Shown here: piece by piece, positions 52,241-63,700 of the stretch
Numbering within the stretch: position 1 is the stretch's first letter
Layout: each line of letters opens with the position of its first letter
Source: Pithys albifrons albifrons
Lineage: Eukaryota > Chordata > Aves > Passeriformes > Thamnophilidae
Reading direction: 5' to 3'
DNA: 64,000 bases
Assembly: GCF_047495875.1 (NCBI RefSeq)
Contig: NC_092471.1
Span: 7,585,001-7,649,000 of the forward strand
Program-made: the position numbers and the translations under genes
Notes under the pieces: generated by a model
What the model saw: the letters and a program-made list of their open reading frames with translations, nothing else
The model's database searches: none
Told to the model about the DNA's origin: nothing

Positions 52241-55152
52241 AGTTGGGAGCAAGTCTGATGCTTTGTTTTGTTAGGGTATTCACTCCGCTTCAGCCAGATC
52301 TGCAAACTGACTGCCTTCAATGGCAGCTTTTGAAATAAAAAGTAAAGAAGAAGAAGAAAGAAAAGACTGAATTATCCTCCAGCAATGGGAGTTTTAATAA
52401 TGCTGTGTTATAGCAGGGCAGATTTTACCAGCAGCAAATCCAGGCTGTGGGATTTTTATGGGGGATCAGAAGCCCGTGTTGCTTCTGTAATGCAGCATCC
52501 CCTCTGCTTCCTTGCGAGGCTCCCTCATGGGAGTACAGGGGGGCTGACCTGCAAAGTTTCCTCCTCTTTGAAGTGCTCAGAGCCTGGCTGTGGGTCACTG
52601 CAGCTGCTGGCAGCTGGGGATTTAATGTTCCTGCAGCCACTGCTTGGTGAGGAATATTTCAGAATAAGCATCTACTATGGGAGTTGGGTGGGAGAGATTT
52701 TGGATGTGTAAGACTCCTTTTTTACAAAGTTTTATTATTTTTTACATCTATTAATAGGGCAGCAGGAGTCTCCATATGCTTTTATAGACCCTGTTGTGCT
52801 TTCTAATGGATATATGCAAAAGCTTCAAGGCACATAAAATAGATACTCTCAGCCAGTTATTATGAGAAAAATTATGTGCATGTCATGACCTTTAAAGCAG
52901 TGGGACTGTGTGTGCATGCTCTGCTGATACGCCACTGTTCTCCATTCCTTTCTGAAGCATTTCTCGCCATAGGAGGTTTGCATAGGAGCTTGGAATATTT
53001 TTCTAATCAGCAAAGAGTCTTTTGGCTCTGATGATAACTGGAAAAGCACAGAGGAGTGAGAAAAGGGAAAAGGGATGATTTTTTCTGAGGAAACTAACTG
53101 AGAAGAGGTTAAAGGTGAATAGTGAGGCACAGCATGAGAATCCTGGCACCGTCTCCAGTGCTGTCAAAAAAACACTGATCCAAAAAGTTCTTTGTGCTCT
53201 TTGAGGAAAAAGCTGTTCTGGTGCTCTTGATGATAAAGAAGGGGGAAAAAAAAGTTATGTAATCCATGTGCCCTCTTTAAAGAGATGTTTTTGTTTTAAA
53301 ACTTTTAATAACAGTGCAACCAGAATTTGCTCTGCTTGCGCAGCCCACTCTGTGTCAGAGTTGCCATTGTCACTGGAAAGCTTTACCATCCTCTGTAAGG
53401 GGGTGAGAAGCAGGATGCTGGCTGTTATGGAGAAGAAGGTGTGGAGAGAGGGGCTCTGTGTCCTTGCACCGCTGCATCCCTCAGTCTGTGCTGTTAGGAA
53501 GGATTGCTGTTGCCTGGGAATGCAGATGGTTGTTCTGGGCTTGCCAGGACAGTCCTGGTGTGAATGTTGGGAGTTGTGGACAAAATGCTTCAGCAGCATG
53601 CCTGGGATGTGTGCAGGCACCAGATGGGATGGAGACAGTGTTTGCAGAAGTGTATCAGTGATTCCTACTTTAGTCTCTGCTTACATCACAGCTTTCTGCA
53701 TGCTGCAGTGAGGGGCAGTGAGCAGCACCTGGTCCCTGTCCCATCAGGCATTCCTGCACAGAATGCACCTTGGAAGAAAGAGCTGTAAGTCCTGGAGATA
53801 TGATGGTCTTAAAAGCTCTTGAGTAAGGTGAGAGGTTATGCAGGGCGAGCAGCGAGGCCTGACATTACTTGAGGTGGTGTTGATACTGAACCCCTGTGGA
53901 GATGTGTCAGGCCACGCTCAGCTGCATCCCAGCCTTAAAAAATGGGCAAAATAACACTTAGGCTTTAAAAATTAAACGTTCCTTTTAATTATCGAGCATG
54001 AATAATTTTCATGCAAATTGAGCCTGGATGTGCGTTTCCAGAGTGACACAGTTGAGAGCAGTTACATTGTGGGGTGTCAGTGACCTGTGAACTGAGAGGC
54101 TGTTCATTATTTTTAGCATTTTATGAATAGTACCCTGGAGGGTGGGACACAGGCTGATAGAGAGAGTTGGCCAAAGAAAAAGACTTTAGTTCACACTGAT
54201 GGCCTGCCCTTCTAATGCTTTAGCATGCTAACTGGTGTGTGTGTATGTAGGTATGTTGTCATTACATAGCGAGGTATGGATATTTTGGAAGCCTCTTGGT
54301 GAGGAGGGCTGTAGTTAAGGGAATAACTGTGCAATGACTGTGCTGCTGGTGCCTCTCCTGCTCACCTCATGGGGGAGATGTGGGCAGAAAGTCCTTCAGT
54401 CTTTGAAGATGAAAACCGAAAAATGCACCATTTTTTTTCCTAACAGAATGACAGTCTCCGTCTAAAACTTGAGTTTGATAGGACAGTTTGGCACAACCTG
54501 ATGTGTGTGTGGGTGGTCCTGGGTGGGCACCCACAGGTGGACATGGCATCACCTGCTCTCAGCATTGCTTTGGACCATGGAGCATCTCTCATCCAGGACA
54601 GACTGAATGCTGGATCTGCAACTGAAGTGAGCCTGGTGCATTTGGGAAAACTGTAGCACTGTGGGGGCTTTTCCAATGGCTTTGAGGACACTTAGTGCTG
54701 AGGGTCGAGTTGGACTATCCTCTGTGATTAAGCTCCTATAAATATTTTGCTTTTCATAATGGAATGTCAGCATTTACTGTTTCCTGATTTTAAACACTGT
54801 ATAGCTTGTCAAACATTTATCTCTGCCTTAAATTAAGTCTGGAGATAGAATTCCTGTTAATTTCAAATCAATATGAAAGGGGGAGAGAAAGAAATTGCAG
54901 TCTAGCCCTTTTCTTGAATCAATATTTTCTTTAAAAGCTGAAATGTTAACTAGATCATAGTTTTTTTGCCACTTTGAAATGTAGTTTCTGTTTAAAGAAT
55001 TTATGCATTTCCCCTGAAAATCGCTGATGCTGGTAAGTTTTGCAGCAGGCACAGCTGCCAGCAGGTGTTTGACCCAAGGCAGGCAGGATGGGGCCAGGCC
55101 TGGCAGCAGGGATGTGGTAGAAAATTATCCTCCTGGTTTCTGAGCTCATTGT
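52241..55152 (+). other. Last part of the upstream glypican intron
   Basis: A short AAG-rich run (52344-52365) follows the CR1 fragment. The stretch around 53980-54020 has a TAATTA core, a GCATGAA/TTCATGC inverted repeat and an octamer ATGCAAAT. The final 150 bases before the acceptor are purine/GC-rich. No exon was recognised. Confidence 0.75.
52344..52365. repeat. Short AAG-rich run
   Basis: AAAGAAGAAGAAGAAAG-type purine run just outside the CR1 fragment; four near-perfect AAG units. Confidence 0.75.
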
Positions 55153-55189
55153 CTCTTAGTAACACTTTTTTTTTTGTTCTGTTTTGCAG
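55153..55189 (+). other. Splice acceptor region: branch-point candidate, polypyrimidine tract and AG
   Basis: The sequence TCTTAGTAAC (55153-55162) is a plausible branch site whose adenine lies about 27 bases before the AG. It is followed by a long T-rich tract interrupted only by G and C bases, then GCAG ending at 55189. The exon begins AAGCC, so the intron interrupts a codon after its first base (phase 1). If the preceding exon ends in G, the split codon is GAA (Glu), as expected in the family. The AG acceptor is secure; the branch point is inferred. Confidence 0.85.
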
Positions 55190-55884
55190 AAGCCTTTGAA
55201 ATTGTAGTACGACACGCAAGAAACTTCACCAACAGCATGTTTAGGACCCACTACAAGAGCATGGGGCCCAGAGCTCTTAAATTTGTTGGAGAACTTTTTA
55301 CTGATATCTCGCTGTACATATTGGGCTCTGACATCAGTGTTAATGACATGATAAATGAATTTTTTGACAGTTTATTCCCTTTGGTTTACTCTCACTTGCT
55401 GAACCCCGGCTCCTCTGATCCCTCTGTGGAAATGACCGAATGCCTGCGGGTGGCCAGGAGGGACCTCAAAGTCTTTGGTAACTACCCGAAGATGATGATG
55501 ACGCAGGTGTCCAAGTCACTGCAGGCCACGAGGGTCTTCCTACAGGCGCTGAACCTGGGGATTGAGGTGATAAACACTACTGACCACCTAAAATTCAGCA
55601 AGGACTGCGGGCGGGCACTGCTGAAGATGTGGTACTGCTCGCACTGCCAGGGGCTGCTCCTGGCCAAGCCCTGTGCCAGCTACTGCGGCGTGGTGATGCA
55701 GGGCTGCCTGGCGGGTGTCCTGGAGATCCATAACCACTGGAGAGAGTACATCGGGTCTCTGGAGGGGCTGACCAAGGGCATGCACGGCATCTATGACATG
55801 GAGCATGTGCTCCTGAACCTGTTCTCCTTGGTGCGGGATGCGATCGTCCACGTGCAGAGGAACCAAGGAAAGCTCTTGACAACT
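55190..55884 (+). CDS. GPC3: Internal coding exon of a glypican, best match glypican-3 (core domain)
   Basis: Glypicans are GPI-anchored heparan sulfate proteoglycans at the cell surface that modulate Hedgehog, Wnt, BMP and FGF signalling. This 695-bp exon starts with the last two bases of a split codon and ends on a codon boundary, giving 232 residues that begin [10 protein letters not shown] and end at GKLLTT. By recall they align without gaps to human GPC3 residues about 113-344, roughly 70 percent identical by eye. Visible landmarks are the sequons NFT (exon residue 12) and NTT (residue 129), matching human N124 and N241, and cysteines at exon residues 85, 140, 150, 153, 162, 166 and 173. 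Diagnostic blocks include [27 protein letters not shown] and [13 protein letters not shown]. The furin site, heparan sulfate attachment sites and GPI signal lie in later exons not in this window. GPC5 is the main alternative: some residues match it better, but DLKVFGN, MTQVSKS and MWYCS favour GPC3. The exon has no stop or frameshift. Exon and glypican family are near certain; the paralogue is likely. Confidence 0.88.
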
Positions 55885-55890
55885 GTGAGT
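55885..55890 (+). other. Splice donor GTGAGT (phase 0)
   Basis: The exon ends ...ACA ACT and is followed by GTGAGT, a near-consensus U1 donor. Reading through would add only five residues (VSRSL) before a TAG at 55900-55902, so intron retention would truncate the protein before its heparan sulfate and GPI-anchor regions. The similarity to glypican-3 also stops at this point. Confidence 0.88.
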
Positions 55891-58800
55891 AGATCCCTGT
55901 AGTTCCCTGATCTGCTGTGGCAGGGCTCATATACCATGAACTCTACATGTTAAAACCAACCTGTCCCTTTTTTCCAGCCAACAAACCCCAAATGTTCCAA
56001 TTACCAGCTCCTTCCCTCCCATTCTTTTTTTTAAAAAAACTTCTGGTAGCATTTGAAACTGCTGTTTTCAGAGCCTGGGTTTCAGTTAAGGGCTTTTCCT
56101 GTTGTTGGTCAGAGCAGAAGGGTCTGGACTCACCCTGGCATCAGCTTTGTAGCTGGGGTGTGAGGTTGGGAGCTGAGATGTCCCAACATCTTCAGTTCTT
56201 CCTGAGTGCTCTGCTTACTTTGCGTAGCTGTGATAGTGGTCCTGCTCTTCAGGTGGCCCCTGCCTCCCTTACCATCACTGAAATATCCTTCCAAATAGAT
56301 GCCAAGCAGAGGCATCTGTTGTTGCATTCCCTGATTTACCAAAGCAAATCTTATTCTCCATCTTTTGGTAATTCATTCCAGCTTTGGACTGCATTTAATT
56401 GTATGGATGAGATAATTTCTTATTTATCAGAAGTGACTTGACTCTTCAAAAAAACATTGTGAATTTCTGAGCCTCCTGAGAAACTGAGGCTTTCTTGTTC
56501 TGCAAATCTTGCTACTCTGTTTGAACACCAAGGACAAATGTACTGTGGTAATGCGATGCTTGTTCTGCAGAGATTTTTCTTAAGACACAATTGAGCTGCT
56601 CCCTGTAGGTAGGGTAGAGTTGGGAATGGGGCAAAGGTGCAGGAGTGTTGTAATAGTTTGCTTAAAGCCAACGATGATTAAAATCTGACACAGTTTCCTT
56701 GTTAGCTGCTTGTTCCTGCCATTCTTGACTCCTGTTTACAAAAGAACTGTGTTTATGTAGGTCACTGTACTACTTGCACCGTGAGTAACTCATTTTTTTT
56801 TTTTTGGGACCGTGGAAATGTATCAGCTTATGGATTTTGAGCTATGTGGCACTCAGCCAGCAGCACTCTGCTGTGCCGTTTTCTGCGCCATCTCTGCTCA
56901 GTGACTGCCCAAGACATGCCACCACACTTATGCAGGCTGTGAAAGAGTGGGGTGGCACTTATGTGGTTTCACACCACCTGGGTAGTTTGGCACACATGGA
57001 ACGAGCTCTCTGCTTTGCTTAGAAGGGATTTAGGGAACAAATCACAGTCAGCTGGATTACTCTTGTGTTGCAGTGACCAGGAGGAGGCAGTGGCTGGGCT
57101 GCTCTGGGTGTTGGTCACTTGGGCAGAGTGGTCCTGGCAGGACTCATGGGCCGTATTTTAGGCTCCAGGGGACACTGGCTTTCGACCTACCTTAGGCCCT
57201 TTCTGCAGAAAATCCCAGTTTTATAGTAGCCTGCCAAGCACTTCTTGTGCAGGGGTCTTCCAGCTGATGGTCCACGAGCAGCAGCTCTGCTGCCATAGGG
57301 CCAGGGCAGGTTCTTCTTCCTTCTATCAAAACCTGGCAACCCTCTCTGAAACAGCAAAGCAGAGATGTAAGTGTAGGTTTAGCTTGAGGTCAGGTGAGAT
57401 GGAGAATTTGTGTTACAGGTGATAATGAGAAAAAATCCACCTCACCACTAAGCCCAGCTGGCATTTCCAAGGCAGTAAGAAACAAAACTTATTTCTACTT
57501 GTAGTGTGAGCCTATTTGATCTCACAAGATTAGCTGACATATTCAGCTTTGAACAAAAGTATCTGATGTGTTTTGCACCAGCAAAACTTGTAGGTGCTAA
57601 GGCAGAACAGAAACATTGCCCCTGTGGGGTGTGTGCCAGGTTTCATGAGCACAGATAACATGTGCACTGCGGTGCGATCCTAAAAGGATCAGTGCTTGTC
57701 CTCCCATGTCCTCCTTTTATTGGCACAACAACAAAGATGCACTTTTTCTTGAAGACATCCATGTATACAGTTAATGAATGTGACTGTCACTTATATTATT
57801 GAATATTGATGCCTTGATCTGTCTACAGAGAGTGTGTCTCTGGGAGGATGAGTAGTTGAAGCGCCACTAAAGTCAACACAAGCCAAAGCACTAAAGCTGC
57901 AATGTGCCTGTCCTCTGCCAAACCAGAACATACATTGACTTCCTTTGCAATAAAAAATTAGTGGACATTGCTAAACCATTCAGTGCTTTCGTACTTGATA
58001 GAGCTGTTTGAATTCATTAGTGCCATATGTAGTTAGGTACTTACTTAAACATAACTCCTCTTGATTATTTAATACTTGAGTGATTCTTTTATTTGCTCTA
58101 GAGACGTTTTTGAGTTACAGGAGTGCAGAGGAAAAATCTGAGCCATGCAAGCTGGTTGCCTGGCAATTTTCACTGAAAGAGAATGGCCACTGGGTTTTTG
58201 AAGTTTGTTTTTGGAACACTGATGTTGCTCAGCTAAGGTTCTTATGTCATATCTGAGCCCAGAGCGATTTTTTTTTTTACGAATGAATGTTCAACTGTTC
58301 AGTGGAGAAATAAGGCAGTAATGGAAGCTCTGACAGTCTTAATTACAATACTGCAGATGGCCTGACTCTGATACCTGAGATGCATCTGAGATAATCTGGG
58401 GTAAATATCTGTGTAAGATATCACTCTGTAACTGATAGAATACAACTTTTGTATTTAGGTGTGCTAAAATGAAAATTTCTTGGTTAAACTTATCAACACA
58501 TATTGAGTTTCAAAGAATATACCCTGAAGCAAACTCTTTACTGTTATCCTGTAAATATGATTGTTTTTAGACACTGTGGTATGAAATGCCACAGGGATTG
58601 TCTATGAAGATGTGGAGTTTTAGTTTTGGGCTGCCTTCCCATATTGACCTCTTTTATTACTGACCTTGGCCACCACTGCTTCTCTAGACAAAATTCTTCA
58701 CACCTGTATGATATTAAAAATAATGATAGGTTATTTAATTGTCATTAAAATCCCCTGGAATTATGGAAAACTTATCTTCCATGCCCACAGTGATTATAGC

Positions 58801-59721
58801 CTGAGTAATTGCCCTTGCCTGTCCTTTGAGCTTCTTTTGTTTTTCACAGCATTGGTGGCATTTCTGCAGCAGTAGTTTTTCCTCCTTGTGTTTCAGATCC
58901 TTGGATGTGTTACCTGACTGGGCATCCTTTCACCACATGGTTGTTCCTCATTCTCCCTGGCCACCCATCCCTAGGCTGGGTATGAGCATTCACATGAAGA
59001 CCTGGACCCTTTTATAGCTTGCAACAGACCTGGCTACAAAAACCACATGAACCTGAGCTCCAGAGGTGTTGCAGAGCCTCCAGGTAGACTTCTGAGCAGC
59101 TCTGCAGTTCCCAGAATGAGGAAGTCATACTGCTGTGAATCTGCTTTGGGGAACTGTGTGCCTCCAGGCATGCATTTAAATGAGAGCCTGTGTGCCGTTC
59201 CTGGTCTGTAAACAGCATTGCAGAAGAGTGAATTCAGTAATACGGCAGTAAACTGTTCCCATCCCAAGCCTTGCTTTAATAGCTAATTTGTCAGCAGTAA
59301 CGTGTGTTAGGGCTTTATTATTTCTACAATTTGTCTGTTTAAAAACTTCACCCCTAAAACATGCTATTAAAGTACTTTATCAAGGAGGCTGACTCTCGGG
59401 GCACATTGGGAAAAAATTTGCTGTCTAGGGCTATATCTATATTAATTTTCCAATCTTCCGCTTTTTCCCTGGTTGAAAATCTGCCTAGTGTGTCCACCTC
59501 TTGTAGATATTTTAATCATAAGTGTAGGGAAGAGCAATTTTAGTCAGTCTGTTTGTGCTTTTTACCACATACCAAGACAACTGGGAGAGACTCAGTACAA
59601 ATAAGCTTAATAAAATATTCAACCCCAGCACTTCTAAAAGTTAATGCTTTCACATTGTTGGAATTACAGGAGAAACAATCTGTCTCTTACATAGCTAATA
59701 GTTGATCTCCTCTGGAGTTAC
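55891..59721 (+). other. Downstream glypican intron, first part
   Basis: Begins after the GTGAGT donor. It is AT-leaning with two long T runs (56793-56805, 13 T; 58268-58278, 11 T). No exon, transposon or RNA gene was seen; the next glypican exon, which should carry the furin-type cleavage region, is not here. Confidence 0.78.
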
Positions 59722-60708
59722 AATCATAGAATGGTTTAGGTTGGAACAGACCTTAAAGATTATCAAGTCCCAACACTCCTTGCCATGGATAGGGACACCT
59801 TTCTCTACACTAGGCTGCTCAAAGGCATGTCCAGTCTGTCCATGAACACTTCCAGAGATGAGGCATCCATAGCTTCTCAAGGCAAACTGTGCCAGTGCCT
59901 CACCACCCTCAGAGTCAAAAATGTCTTCCTGATATCTAATCTAAACCTGCTCTCTCTCAGTTTGAAGCCTTTTCTTCTTGCCCTATCTCCATGCCTTTAT
60001 CACAAGTCCCTTTCCAGCTCTCTTGTAACCCCTTTAGGTACTGGAAGGTGCAGTAAGGTCTCCCCAGAGCCTTCTCCAGATTGAACAACCCCAACTCTCT
60101 CAGCCTGTCTCCACAGCAGAGGTCCTCCAGAGCTCTGATCTCCTTTTTCACCCTCTCTCCAACACATCCACTTCCCTCTTATCTTGGGGAGCCCCAGAAC
60201 TGGATGCAGTGCTCCAGGTGGGTCTCACCAGAGTGGAGCAGAGGGGCAGAATCACCTTCTTTGCTGGCCATGCTGCTGGTGATGCAACCCAGGACACAGT
60301 TGGGTTTTTGGGCTGCAAACGCACATTGTCAGGTCAGGTAGAGCTTCTCATTCACCAACACCCCCAGGTCTTTCTCTTCAGGGCTGCTTTCAATACATTC
60401 TCTGGCTAGCCTGTATTTTTGCTTGAGATTGCTCTGATTTGTGTGCGGGACCCACCTCAAGCCTGTCCAGGTCCCTCTAGATGGCATTCCTTTCCCTCCA
60501 GTGTGTCAGTTGTGCGACTCAACTCAGTGCCACTGACAAACTTACTGACGGTGCACCTGATCCCACTGTCCATGTCACTGTCCAAGATGTTAAAAATTGC
60601 CAGTCCCAGTGCCAACCTGTGAGGAGTGGCCCTTGTCACTGATCTCCACTTGTCCATTGAGCCCTTGATTGCAACTGTTCGAGTGTGACCAATTTTATCC
60701 ACTGCAAA
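59722..60708 (-). mobile_element. CR1 LINE, longest copy, with the 3' half of ORF2 and a dead RT active site
   Basis: About 990 bp of CR1 in antisense orientation begins with AATCATAGAATGGTTTAGG, the complement of the 3' end. It then runs back through the ORF2 tail (CACTGGCACAG-type block, TCTGGAGAAGGCT complement, CCACCTGGAGCACTGCATC complement) into the reverse-transcriptase palm. The minus strand near 60457-60660 encodes FNILDSDMDSGIRCTVSKF followed by VSGTEL, where the family has the FADDTKL catalytic box, so both catalytic aspartates are lost (box at 60526-60543). Several frameshifts break the frame. It sits 3.8 kb downstream of the glypican exon and is non-functional. Confidence 0.95.
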
Positions 60709-63700
60709 CATAGAGTTCCCTATCTTAAGCCAGCACTGTAAAATTATTTTGAAAGGTTGCAAGGTTGAGATGTGCAGGCTGTTGATTTGACACAGATATT
60801 AATTTATCTATGTAAATATTTTTCTTAATGCTTTTTTCCACCCCATAAATCATCAGGGTTTTGTATCCATTCCAAGAGAGTGGGAAACAACAGGCAACTC
60901 ACAGCATGGTGAGACATAAACCAAAAAAGGTGGGGGTGTCTTGGGGTGAGGCTGTAGCCATGGATTGCACGTGAGAAGGAGGATGCACTGTAGGTGTGAG
61001 TTGTCAGAGAAGGGACGTGGATTTTGGCTGCTCCTGTGTGCCCAGCAGGGCACATGTCCCCTCCCAACTCTTTGGATGGTGGCATCAGGACTTTTTCTGC
61101 CCTTTGGCTGTCATGTGGTGCCTCACTGTCTAGATGTGGAGCTGCAGGCGCCAATCCCTGCCTTGCACAGCGGGATTCCCTGCTTGGTAGGACCCTTATG
61201 TGTTTGTGTAATTAGGGTTGGGCACAGAAGACACTGTGCAGCTGATGTGTCTCTAACATGACAAAATCTGGGAATGTGAAAAGGTTGCAAAGGAATACCA
61301 TATTAGTCTTAAAAGTTTCATAGAAAAAGTACATTATGAAAAACACCAGGAACCCACCACCAAAAAATCATGATATTAGTCCAGGCTTGTCAGGCAGGTG
61401 AGTCCCAGCCTGAGCATCTGCATCCTTTGGGAGGGAGACAGGGACAGGGGCTGAGAGAGAGCAGCCCAGCCTAGGCTGCTCCCTCTGCAGTTCTAGGCAG
61501 AGCACTGCCTAGAAAGAAAAGAGCAGGGAGCTCAGCAAAGCTTTTTTTTTTCACTCAGAACTGATGGCTGAGTTTCTAGAAAATCTTACTAAATTGCAAA
61601 ATTAACCAGACCTTTTTTCAACCACTCACATACACCTGTGCTGAGGTGGGGAGTAGGTTAGAGGAAGGGTGCCAGTGCTGTACAGAACAGCATGCCATTC
61701 CCAGAGTGTGTGTCCTGTGAGAGGATCCCTGCTGTTTTACTTCCCTGCAAACACCTTTAAAAAATTGCAGAGATCTGGGTTAACTAGGTTATTCACCCAC
61801 GCTGTGAAGGTGATGCCACAGTGCAGTCTGGGTTTGGTGTTATCCCAAAGCTGGAGTGCTCACCTCACTTGGCTCAGGTAGAGTGCCTGGTGTGAACCCA
61901 GCTCTGATGCTGGCCTTGGGAAGCTGCCAGGGGAGCCCCAGGCAGGAACAGAGTCAGGCAAGCTGTGTACCCTTGTTTGCCCTAGATTTTTAGGGAATCC
62001 TGTCAGGGAGTCTGTAAGCATGCTGTAAAGATAACCAGGTTCTTGGGTTGGTTGTAGCACCACAAAGAGGAGCAGCTCTGCTGCAGTTGAGGTACAGATT
62101 AGCACTGCCAGCAGATACACAGAGAGGAAAATCAAAAACATGTAAATAAAGGGACTTTTGACATGCAGTGATGAAAATATCATCTGTTGCCACATGTAGT
62201 GATTTAGTGCATTTGTCAGCATGGCAATGCCAGGGCTGTTTTCTCTGGAATCTGCTTTTGGAGCCGTCTCACCTGGTGACTTGCTGGAAGCCGCTTTCCT
62301 TGGTGGGTTGCAGCCGCAGGGAGCTCCAGTGAGTTTTTCTGTCTGCTAATGGATCTTTCTTTCTGTGCTAGAGCTGGCAAGAGACTTGTGAGGAAAGCTT
62401 TGAAATTACAGAGGTGTTCGCGAAGTCCTTCCCTTTGAGATGCAGAGATCGGTTTCTTTGTGCTTTTAATGTGGGTTGCTTTCTGTTGGCATCACTCCTG
62501 GGATAGTCAGCTGGATGTACAGCCTCTGTATTTTCAGGCTCTTTATTGGCAAAGTTTAATCTTCAGGCTATTCTCTAATGCTCACTGGTAGCTAGCTCCA
62601 TTTTTCACTTAAAGCTGGAAGTACAGGTGAGGTTTTGGTTTTCAGTGATCTCAGACCCCCTTGTAGCTATTCCAAGGTGTGTGTATAATGTATTTTTGTT
62701 ATCCATTTTGTGATAGGCAGTGTAAGGTGCCTGATAAGGCGTGGTAAAGTAAGCATCTGTTTCCCCTGCAGGGTGAAAATAAACCTTATTACCAAGGGCA
62801 GTATCAGCAGCATTCCCATTCCTGTGAAAAGACCTTGGGAGTACTATGATTAGTTGCCTGAAGAGGTTTCAGGTAGCAAAGACTTTCTGATACCTGAGGA
62901 AGCATATGGCAAGGTGCTGAACTTCAAGGTGTTGACTTTGAGCTAGGAATTCCCATGTTGTTGGTGGCTTGGCTGGTGCTGAAAGAGTAAGGGCAAAAAT
63001 GATTCATGCCTGCACTTTGGTAACCCAGAATCAACAATTTTGATTCAGCTACTTTGGCATGCTGCTACTGGACTTTAATCTCTGGTTTAGCAGTAAGAAA
63101 TTAAGGGTCTGCATATCATTTTTGGAAGGGACTTTGGCATGAATGCTCTTGACCATCACTTGCCTCTCTAGGGGAGTGAGACTCAGGTCATTGCCAGTGA
63201 AAGCTTTACCCCTTGTCTGGCCAGGGGAGGGAGGCCATTGGTGTCACAATTAATTAATTCACTGCCAACAAGGACTTTGCCTCTGGAGTACACAGGGAGC
63301 ATGCTGTCATAGTCTTTGGTCAGCCCTACCCCTTTTCTGTTGGGGTCCAGTGTGGGCAAAGTGGCACACTGGCCTGCCCTCTGCTTGCCCTGGTGGCATG
63401 GTGAGGCTTTGACTCAGTTTGTCACTGAATTGGGTCCAGATGAAGCTGACCATGTGTGTGGGGCTATGCAGAGCTGCTGGGTGGAAGCAATGGCCAGCGA
63501 AGCTCAAACCCATCACTGCAAAGCCAGAGGAGATGCCATTGAACATCAGCACAAGTGTGATTTAAAAACAGCATTTGATTTTGTTTCAATTTGTAAACTT
63601 TTATGTTGTATTCTCCTTTTTTGCTCTCCCTGTGTCCTTTGAACTGGACGTCTTCTAGCCTCTGGCATGTTGTGCCATTTCAAGGGAAATTGAAGTGATG

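Noticed and set aside
55093..55104. Perfect 12-bp palindrome GCCAGGCCTGGC near the acceptor
   Set aside because: Palindromes of this length are expected many times by chance in 64 kb.
1..55189. Search for the preceding glypican-3 exon (cysteine pair followed by RKMEEKYQ-type sequence)
   Set aside because: No matching stretch was seen in the upstream 55 kb, so the upstream exon most likely lies outside the window. A short diverged exon could have been missed by eye.
55885..55902. Continuation of the glypican frame past the exon (VSRSL then stop)
   Set aside because: GTGAGT is a strong donor exactly where family similarity ends, so this is intron.
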